From assembly GCF_014282275.1 (NCBI RefSeq), contig NZ_VFIA01000038.1, positions 1-47,874 on the forward strand: DNA of 47,874 bases, in the 5' to 3' direction. The stretch is from Spirosoma utsteinense (GTDB taxonomy: Bacteria; Bacteroidota; Bacteroidia; Cytophagales; Spirosomataceae). Every line of letters starts with the position of its first letter. The first letter of the stretch is position 1. The translations under genes and the position numbers were made by a program. This document shows, one piece after another, positions 42,209 to 47,874 of this stretch. The notes below the pieces were generated by a model, which had not been told where the DNA came from, ran no database searches, and saw only the letters and a program-made list of their open reading frames with translations.

Positions 42209-44770
42209 ATGAAAACTAAAATTTTACTTCTTGCCACCTCGTTATTAACCGCCAGTTTATTTACCCCGGCCCAGGCTCAGTTTCCTATGGGGGGCGGTAC
42301 GGCTCAACCGAAAGCGCTGCCCGGTACGGCGGGTGACCAGAGTCCTAAAGGCACCGCCCGAATAACGGGCTCTGTCGTCGATTCGACGCAGGCGAAAGCG
42401 ATTGAGTTTGCCAGCATCGCGCTGTATAACAAAACCACCGGAAAGGCCGTAGACGGAACGGTGGCGGATGATAAAGGTAAATTCGCCCTGACGAAGCTCG
42501 TTGCCGGCGATTACCGGGTTCTGATTACGTTCGTCGGGTTTCGTAACAAAACCATCGAAAGCCTGACCCTGGCCAACGGGCAAAGTCTGGATGTAGGCAC
42601 GATAAAACTGAGTTCAAGTACGAAAACACTCGATGAGGTGACCGTGACCGGACAGGCTGCCATGATCGAGGAGAAAGTAGACCGGCTGGTTTACAATGCC
42701 GACAAAGACATTACCGCCAAAGGGGGAGATGCCACCGATATCCTGCGTAAAGTACCCCTGCTTACGGTCGATCTGGATGGGAACGTGTCCCTGCGCGGTA
42801 GCCAGAATATCCGGGTGCTGATCAACAACAAACCGTCTACCATCATTGCCAGCAGCGTGGCCGACGCGCTCAAGCAAATCCCAGCCGATCAGATCAAAAC
42901 CGTTGAAGTTATCACCAGCCCGTCGGCCAAGTACGACGCTGAAGGGTCGGGCGGTATTATCAACATCATCACCAAAAAGAACAGTTTGCAGGGCCTCAAC
43001 CTCAACGTCGATTCAGGCGTGGGTAACCGGGGGTCGCTGCTGTCGCTCAACGGCGGCTACCGCAAGGGTAAAGCGGGCTTCACGCTGGGTGGTTTCGGCC
43101 GGGCTATGTACAACACCATCACCAAAACATCGCTCGAACAGACAAGCGTAGTCGGCGGAGTGTCGACGCTGACCCGCCAGACGGGCGATGGTGACAGCCG
43201 GGGGTTATTTGGTCAATACAACCTTGGTTTCGATTACGACCTGGCCAAAAACCAGAGTCTGACGGCGGGGGTACGGTATGGCGTTCGGAACATGATCAGC
43301 CAGCAGGACCTGGTTACGCGTCTTTTCACCAACGGAACGCCTGGCTCTGTCTCCAACCGGAATGTGGAGTCGAAGAACCTGTCGGGTACCGTCGACATGA
43401 ACCTCGATTACCTGCATACCTTCAAACCCCAGCAGGAGTGGAGCATCTCGACCCTCTACAGCCGCAACGACCTGACCAATAACTTCGACGCCGATCTGCT
43501 CAACGGCTCCGAGGCCCTCACCGGCCGTCAGCGGAACCTGAATAAAAACGTCAATCAGGAGTTCACCCTCCAGACCGATTACCAGACGCCTATCAAAAAA
43601 AATCAGTTGATCGAGTTTGGGGCTAAAGGGATTTTCCGGGAGGTGAACAGCGATTACCAGTACCTGCTGGCCGGGCCAACGGGTGGGTTCACGACAGAGA
43701 ACAATGGTACCCTGGGGTCCTTACTGTACCACCAGAACATTGCGGCCGGCTACACCTCGTATACCTACACCACTAAGAAACGGTATACACTGAAGGGGGG
43801 ACTGCGCTACGAACACACCTTTATCGACGCCAGTACGAAAGAAGACGGGCCTATCGGTATCGGTAACTATGGCGTGCTGGTGCCCAGCCTGAATGCCTCG
43901 AAGACCATCAAAGGCACCACCGTAAAACTGGCCTACAACCGCCGGATTCAGCGGCCCGGCCTGCAACAGCTGAACCCAAACTTCAACGCGGCTAACCCGC
44001 AGAACATCACCATCGGTAACCCGGCCCTGCGGCCTGAGTTAACCAATAACTTTGAGCTGGGCCTGAGCAAGACCATCAAAAAGACGTTTGTCAATGCTAC
44101 GTTCTTCGGGCGGGTAACCAACAACGCCATCACGCAGATACGGGAACCGTCGGATACGCTGGTGGGAGCTATCGTTACCACCTACCAGAACATTGGCCGC
44201 CAGTACACCTATGGGACTAACACGTTTGCCAATGTGGCCATAACCTCAAAAATCAACGTGGGCGTGTTTCTGAATTTCTTCTACACCAGCCTGACCGGGC
44301 AAACGACCGGCGTCGATGGGTTGTCTCAGGAACTGACCAATACCGGGTTCAACCTGAGTGGGGGTTCGTTCGCATCGGCACAATTCAAGAATGGCTGGGG
44401 GGCGCAGGCCTTCGGGTTCATGCAGGGGACGCAGGTGCAGTTACAGGGTACCCAGGGCGGCTTCGGATTCTACACGGTGGGCGTCAAGAAAGAGTTTGCC
44501 AACAAGAAGGGTAGCGTAGGTCTGGCCGCCGAAAACTTCCTGACCAGCCGGTTCAATATCCACACCGTGCTCAACTCGCCCCAGTTCAATCAGGTGAACG
44601 ACGTATATCTTTATAACCGGGGTGTTCGGGTAACTTTCACCTATAAAATCGGGAAAATGACGATGGACGCGCCCCGCAAGAAAGCCAAGTCGGTTAATAA
44701 CGATGACGTAAAAAGCGACGGAGCTGGTCAGGCTCCGGCGGCTGGTGGCGGAGGAACGCCCCGGCAGTAA
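42209..44770 (+). CDS. outer-membrane beta-barrel receptor-like protein with carboxypeptidase-regulatory N-domain
   Basis: An 853-residue outer-membrane protein. After the signal peptide (MKTKILLLATSLLTASLFTP, cleavage near AQA) comes a carboxypeptidase-regulatory-like domain (ITGSVVDSTQAKAIEFASI, ~50-130), then a plug (GDATDILRKVPLLTVDLDGN; SVADALKQIPADQIKTVEVI), then a long beta-barrel. It belongs with the 'outer membrane beta-barrel family' relatives of TonB receptors; no TonB box is obvious. The C-terminal ~30 residues are polar and Gly/Ala-rich and lie after the last strand. The ATG at 42209 starts the signal peptide. Confidence 0.9.
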   Translation: MKTKILLLATSLLTASLFTPAQAQFPMGGGTAQPKALPGTAGDQSPKGTARITGSVVDSTQAKAIEFASIALYNKTTGKAVDGTVADDKGKFALTKLVAGDYRVLITFVGFRNKTIESLTLANGQSLDVGTIKLSSSTKTLDEVTVTGQAAMIEEKVDRLVYNADKDITAKGGDATDILRKVPLLTVDLDGNVSLRGSQNIRVLINNKPSTIIASSVADALKQIPADQIKTVEVITSPSAKYDAEGSGGIINIITKKNSLQGLNLNVDSGVGNRGSLLSLNGGYRKGKAGFTLGGFGRAMYNTITKTSLEQTSVVGGVSTLTRQTGDGDSRGLFGQYNLGFDYDLAKNQSLTAGVRYGVRNMISQQDLVTRLFTNGTPGSVSNRNVESKNLSGTVDMNLDYLHTFKPQQEWSISTLYSRNDLTNNFDADLLNGSEALTGRQRNLNKNVNQEFTLQTDYQTPIKKNQLIEFGAKGIFREVNSDYQYLLAGPTGGFTTENNGTLGSLLYHQNIAAGYTSYTYTTKKRYTLKGGLRYEHTFIDASTKEDGPIGIGNYGVLVPSLNASKTIKGTTVKLAYNRRIQRPGLQQLNPNFNAANPQNITIGNPALRPELTNNFELGLSKTIKKTFVNATFFGRVTNNAITQIREPSDTLVGAIVTTYQNIGRQYTYGTNTFANVAITSKINVGVFLNFFYTSLTGQTTGVDGLSQELTNTGFNLSGGSFASAQFKNGWGAQAFGFMQGTQVQLQGTQGGFGFYTVGVKKEFANKKGSVGLAAENFLTSRFNIHTVLNSPQFNQVNDVYLYNRGVRVTFTYKIGKMTMDAPRKKAKSVNNDDVKSDGAGQAPAAGGGGTPRQ

Positions 44771-44799
44771 GGCCAGACCGGATTTTACCGTTCAGCCCG

Positions 44800-44807
44800 T
44801 ATCTTGC
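44800..44807 (+). promoter_or_regulatory. possible -7 box (TATCTTGC)
   Basis: TATCTTGC 47 bp upstream of the next ATG, the same form as at 46652-46659. A TTTT at 44783-44786 is the nearest -33 candidate, closer than usual. Confidence 0.3.
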
Positions 44808-44854
44808 TTTCCTGAATCAATCTTACCTACCAACTAAAACAAAAACCAATTCGA

Positions 44855-45571
44855 ATGAAAACGAACAGAATACTGACGGCTACGCTGGCTGTCTTTGCCT
44901 CAGTAGGTGCTTATGCCCAAACCGTAGACGACATTGTCGACAAACACGTGGCTGCTCTTGGCGGCATGGATAAGCTAAAAGGCGTAACGACGCTGGTTAC
45001 CGAGCGGTCACTGTCGGTGCAGGGCATGGAAATCCCCAGCAAAACCACGATCGTCGTGGGTAAGTCGATGCGCACCGAATCGTCGGTGATGGGCAATTCG
45101 ATGGTACAGGTCGTTGACGGTTCAACGGGCTGGATGATTCGTCCGGCCATGATGGGCGGCACCGGCGACCCCGAAGACATGCCCGCCGATCAGATCAAGC
45201 AGCAGGTCGGCCAGCTCGACCCGTTCGGCCCGCTGGTTGGCTATAAAGAGAAAGGTAATAAAGTGGAGCTGGTGGGTAACGAGAAGGTAGATGGCAAAGA
45301 CAATTACCACCTCAAAATAACCACGAAAGATGGCCAGGTGATCGATGAGTACCTCGATGCGGCTACGTACATGGTCAGTAAAGTGAAAATGGATATGAAC
45401 GGCCAGGCAGGAGAAATCGGATTTTCGGACTATAAAGACACTGACGGTATCAAGTTCGCTAACACCATGGAAATTGCCAATGCCCAGATGGGAACGCTGA
45501 ACATGCTGACGACCAAGATTATGGTCAATCCTAAAGTGGATGACGCTATTTTCAAGAAAGCTGCCAAATAA
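44855..45571 (+). CDS. LolA-like exported protein
   Basis: A 238-residue periplasmic protein (signal peptide to GAYAQ). The opening VDDIVDKHVAALGGMDKLKG and the repeating beta-strands (TTLVTERSLSVQGMEIPSK; VVDGSTGWMIRP; EIGFSDYKDTDGIKFANTM) fit the outer-membrane lipoprotein-sorting-like fold. In Bacteroidota such proteins often sit next to outer-membrane receptors. A role as chaperone for a lipid or a lipoprotein is possible, not shown. Ends at a clear terminator. Confidence 0.8.
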   Translation: MKTNRILTATLAVFASVGAYAQTVDDIVDKHVAALGGMDKLKGVTTLVTERSLSVQGMEIPSKTTIVVGKSMRTESSVMGNSMVQVVDGSTGWMIRPAMMGGTGDPEDMPADQIKQQVGQLDPFGPLVGYKEKGNKVELVGNEKVDGKDNYHLKITTKDGQVIDEYLDAATYMVSKVKMDMNGQAGEIGFSDYKDTDGIKFANTMEIANAQMGTLNMLTTKIMVNPKVDDAIFKKAAK

Positions 45572-45600
45572 CAGCCGCCATTTTACCTGTGTTCATTACA

Positions 45601-45635
45601 GAAAGCCATTCTACCCAGAGTGGCTTTCCTGTTTT
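45601..45635 (+). terminator. intrinsic terminator
   Basis: gaaagccattct (45601-45612), loop accc, agagtggctttc (45617-45628), then ctgttttt. Twelve-bp stem with one G-U pair. It closes the long co-directional block that begins at 37743. Confidence 0.85.
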
Positions 45636-45999
45636 TAAAAGTGAATTATGGGTAGCTTACTGGTTAAGTAGTTGACATTCAATACGTTTATTTTGTCGGG
45701 CTGGGTGGCCGGAGCCATGACAATAACGTGCATAATTTCATTTTTTAAATCATCCATAGTTCACGTTGTTATATAAGTGATGTGGCTGTTGCAAAAGCCG
45801 GTTAGGCACTTGGCCAAACGATTCTGCCTGCTATTTCATGGCCTAAAACTATTCATCGTTGGGGATCTTAGCTGGCTCAACAAATAGTTCTGTGACTTTT
45901 GCAACAGCCACATCGATTATACGACAGAAGAATTTGTAGGTAAGCTTATGAGCAATAACTCGTCACCTTCTGTTTGGTGGTCACCCCAAGTACTTACTC
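45636..45999. other. AT-rich spacer with an inverted-repeat element
   Basis: A 364-bp stretch with no believable gene. It marks the change from the GC-richer part of the window to the AT-rich right end. It holds the element 45779-45914. The frame from 45948 is out of phase with the PAP2-like gene and is discarded. Confidence 0.6.
45779..45914. mobile_element. 136-bp element with perfect 19-bp terminal inverted repeats
   Basis: GATGTGGCTGTTGCAAAAG at 45779-45797 is exactly repeated in reverse at 45896-45914. The inner end GGCTGTTGCAAAA resembles the tips of several insertion-sequence families (for example the IS6 group, GGCACTGTTGCAAA), but I cannot assign it. The 98 bp inside has no frame. 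It is either a non-autonomous (MITE-like) element or the shell of a deleted IS. No target duplication is obvious. Confidence 0.65.
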
Positions 46000-46599
46000 A
46001 TGAAAACGGTTTCCCCCTTCATCTACAGAACGGCAAAGGCACTCTCCGTTCTAGGACATCCCCTTCTTACAATTTCTTTATTTGTCCTCTATATAACGTT
46101 CCAACAGTTGCCGACCAGAAATGCCATTATCATCTCCGCATTGCTACTGGGTGGAGTAGTCATACCTATCTCATGGTACAACTACCAAAAAGTTAAGCAG
46201 AGTCAATACACTAATTTTGATGTGTCAGATCAAAGACAACGCGCTCAATTCTATCCAGTCTTGATTGGGGCAATATCCTTAATGACAGGAATTTTGTTTA
46301 TTACACATCAACCCCGCCCCTTCTGCTACGGAACTGCCTGCACATTGCTGTTGGTTGTTAGTTCATACGGGGTAAATCGGTATATCAAAGCGTCTTTACA
46401 TACGTCGCTTTCCTTTTTTCTAACTTGGGCGGTCTATAGTATCAATCAACCTTTGGGATTAATGATGGGGGTTTTCGCAATCTTAATTGGAGCCTCTAGG
46501 CTAGTGTTAGGGAGGCACACCTTATTGGAGATCTTGGTAGGGGCATTGATTGGCTTGGTATCCGGGACTGCCTTGTACGGAGCTGCTGTATTAACATAA
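46000..46599 (+). CDS. PAP2-like membrane phosphatase
   Basis: A 199-residue protein with about six membrane helices. The conserved PAP2 blocks are reduced but visible: KASLHTSLS for the central motif and SRLVLGRHTLLEIL for the C-terminal SRxxxxxH motif. GHPLLTISLF near the start is common in Bacteroidota members. It could remove phosphate from a lipid carrier such as undecaprenyl diphosphate. The gene is more AT-rich than those before 45600. Confidence 0.7.
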   Translation: MKTVSPFIYRTAKALSVLGHPLLTISLFVLYITFQQLPTRNAIIISALLLGGVVIPISWYNYQKVKQSQYTNFDVSDQRQRAQFYPVLIGAISLMTGILFITHQPRPFCYGTACTLLLVVSSYGVNRYIKASLHTSLSFFLTWAVYSINQPLGLMMGVFAILIGASRLVLGRHTLLEILVGALIGLVSGTALYGAAVLT

Positions 46600-46651
46600 T
46601 CACACTTATACAACTTTTAACTATAAATGTAGTTTTAACAGTTAGTTTGTT

Positions 46652-46659
46652 TATCTTGC
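46652..46659 (+). promoter_or_regulatory. possible -7 box (TATCTTGC)
   Basis: TATCTTGC 34 bp upstream of the ATG at 46694, same form as 44800-44807. The sequence around it is AT-rich, so chance is possible. Confidence 0.3.
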
Positions 46660-46693
46660 TCTTAAAAATCAATACACCTAAATATCATCGGTT

Positions 46694-47125
46694 ATGAAAG
46701 GACTCAACTTTAATAGCAGATCATCATTTTTATCAATCTGCTTATCTGCACTTCTCTTATTGGCTTCGTATCAGGAAGCCTCTAGTGTTGATCGTTCGAC
46801 TGTGGTACAAACCTTAAATGGAAAAGTCATGGTTAAGCTTGAGCCTCATGGTAGCGTCCGAGCTAGGGTGTTCCAAGGTAAAAAATTGCAGTATGAGTTT
46901 ATTTTAGATCGAGAAACGCAACAAAAGCTACTGACGCAGAACATTGATAGAGCTAATATTTACTTAGTTGGTGAGCATGGAGAGGAATTAATTATTGACG
47001 ATCTGAAAACACAGAAGCGATTTGTTTTGTCGATGTTTGATCAGGAAAGCAAATTCAAAAATATACCTTCTGCACGAACCCGGCCTATCGTGATAAAAGG
47101 GTATTCGGTAAGTTTAATAGACTAG
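46694..47125 (+). CDS. exported protein of unknown function
   Basis: A 143-residue protein with an N-terminal hydrophobic signal (FLSICLSALLLLASYQEA). The remainder is mainly beta with charged residues (KVMVKLEPHGSVRARVFQGK). No family recognised. AT-rich, in the same run as the PAP2-like gene but with 94 bp between them. Confidence 0.55.
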   Translation: MKGLNFNSRSSFLSICLSALLLLASYQEASSVDRSTVVQTLNGKVMVKLEPHGSVRARVFQGKKLQYEFILDRETQQKLLTQNIDRANIYLVGEHGEELIIDDLKTQKRFVLSMFDQESKFKNIPSARTRPIVIKGYSVSLID

Positions 47126-47275
47126 TCTTTTTGTACTTAGCCGGTAAATCAAGTCAGCACTATTTTTGCGCCTTTCTGAGAAAAGTTGATTTACATAAAA
47201 TTAGTTATACAACAGCTCTGGGGATAGTACTATTGACCTAATTCTTGGAACAAATCTTGAATTGTGTTTTTCAAA

Positions 47276-47761
47276 TTAAAGCTTGCCTTTTTGGTCGGAT
47301 AAAATTTCCCAAGAACCACTATACTTACGACACATTTGATAAACATCAGTTGCGTTTCCAGGATACACAATCCTCACTAAGAGAACCGTATCTCTATGCA
47401 TAGCTTTAAACCTAGTGAAGTTAACAATTAGCTGTTTTGGATAGGCTTCTCTAATATCAATGTCTTGCTCTTCTACAACTAAAAGTTTAACCGGTTGGTC
47501 ATTAAACATTAACCTATAATCTGGCTCAACAATCTTATTTTGAACAACTTTTAAAGGCCGCCTAGGAAAGTATAAAACGGCCGCGCTTATTAATTCTTCA
47601 TCATCCAAAACTGTTTGTAGAATAGTTAGTGTATCAGTTCTAGATAGTAAGGAATTAGCAACTTCTTTATGATGGCAAGCCATCACACTAACTATTAGAA
47701 AACTACTTGCCGAAAGAATAAACCCGTTTTTAATCACTTTCCACTTATTCAGATAGTACAA
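47276..47761 (-). CDS. hypothetical lipoprotein
   Basis: A 161-residue protein with a basic N-terminus, a hydrophobic stretch and a lipobox ending in VMAC (Cys29), so it is probably anchored in the envelope. The mature part shows no motif I know (VVQNKIVEPDYRLMFNDQPV; RIVYPGNATDVYQM). It is divergent from the gene at the right edge. AT-rich. Confidence 0.6.
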   Translation of the reverse strand: MYYLNKWKVIKNGFILSASSFLIVSVMACHHKEVANSLLSRTDTLTILQTVLDDEELISAAVLYFPRRPLKVVQNKIVEPDYRLMFNDQPVKLLVVEEQDIDIREAYPKQLIVNFTRFKAMHRDTVLLVRIVYPGNATDVYQMCRKYSGSWEILSDQKGKL

Positions 47762-47782
47762 TTATACTAAATCAGAAGCTTC

Positions 47783-47874
47783 ATGTCGTATATTAGTGGG
47801 ATGAATTACTCGACTAAAATCAAGGAAGACTTGGATTTGTTGCAAACCATTGAAAAACAACAATATAAAGCTCA
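47783..47874 (+). CDS. partial gene cut by the window's right end
   Basis: A frame opens at ATG 47783 and is still open at the last base, giving about 30 residues (MSYISGMNYSTKIKEDLDLL...). An alternative in-frame ATG is at 47801. The start is helical and charged. The product cannot be named from this piece. Confidence 0.4.
   Translation, partial: MSYISGMNYSTKIKEDLDLLQTIEKQQYKA

Noticed and set aside
45948..46196. 82-residue frame overlapping the start of the PAP2-like gene
   Set aside because: Out of phase with the PAP2-like gene, which has membrane helices and motifs; this frame has neither.

Overview
The window looks like chromosome of a Bacteroidota member of the Cytophagales, most like Spirosoma or a close relative. 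The evidence is a secreted protein with the gliding-motility/type IX sorting C-terminus, a fused RibBA, a lysyl-tRNA synthetase with the C-terminal tail seen in this phylum, a TonB-receptor-like outer-membrane protein, a Bacteroidota-type promoter (TTTG and TATCTTTG boxes at 36518-36550) and generally poor Shine-Dalgarno sites. The taxonomic call is inference from gene content; no 16S rRNA or tRNA gene was seen. Most of the window is moderately GC-rich and densely coding. The first ~550 bp and the last ~1.9 kb are clearly more AT-rich and look accessory.

Layout. 1-2070: an AT-rich unknown ORF, a Fic AMP-transferase-type gene, and a DUF2442 gene. A 65-bp control region built on a perfect 11+13+11 palindrome occurs twice (526-590 and 2005-2069), together with a decayed second DUF2442 copy. 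2094-7477: cysteine desulfurase with a REP-like in-frame insertion, a DHA2 drug exporter, a DUF1624-type membrane acyltransferase, then an IS200-type HUH transposase surrounded by copies of a ~36-bp hairpin repeat. 7478-19673: polysaccharide deacetylase lipoprotein, SnoaL-like protein, thioredoxin, RibBA, type IX-exported protein, YbaB, glycosyltransferase, PspC, cold-shock protein, LysS, SPFH protein with an Arc-type partner, and an unknown exported protein. 19937-24139 (minus strand): rpmH-rnpA-S41 protease-tsaB-coaX, with long hairpins in several spacers. 24334-30842: M61 peptidase, then a complete tripartite efflux operon (MarR-TolC-EmrA-EmrB-MarR) with a palindromic operator at its head. 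31088-37575: small membrane protein, RND/MMPL exporter, YitT protein, Na+/H+ antiporter, an unknown gene with a good promoter, and ferritin. 37743-45571: formylglycine-generating enzyme, a Cys-type sulfatase, a DUF1593 hydrolase-like protein, an outer-membrane beta-barrel protein and a LolA-like periplasmic protein, which together suggest use of a sulfated glycan. 45572-47874: a short inverted-repeat element, then AT-rich genes (PAP2-like membrane protein, two unknown exported proteins and a partial gene at the edge).

The main unexplained structure is in the non-coding DNA. Several spacers carry a long hairpin whose arms are private to that spacer (9607-9714, 18633-18750, 21618-21719, 23401-23469, 23881-23965, 34897-34957). 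There are also at least three families of repeated palindromic elements, one of them inserted in frame inside the cysteine desulfurase gene. The most system-like candidate is the Fic/DUF2442 pair with its duplicated palindromic operator.
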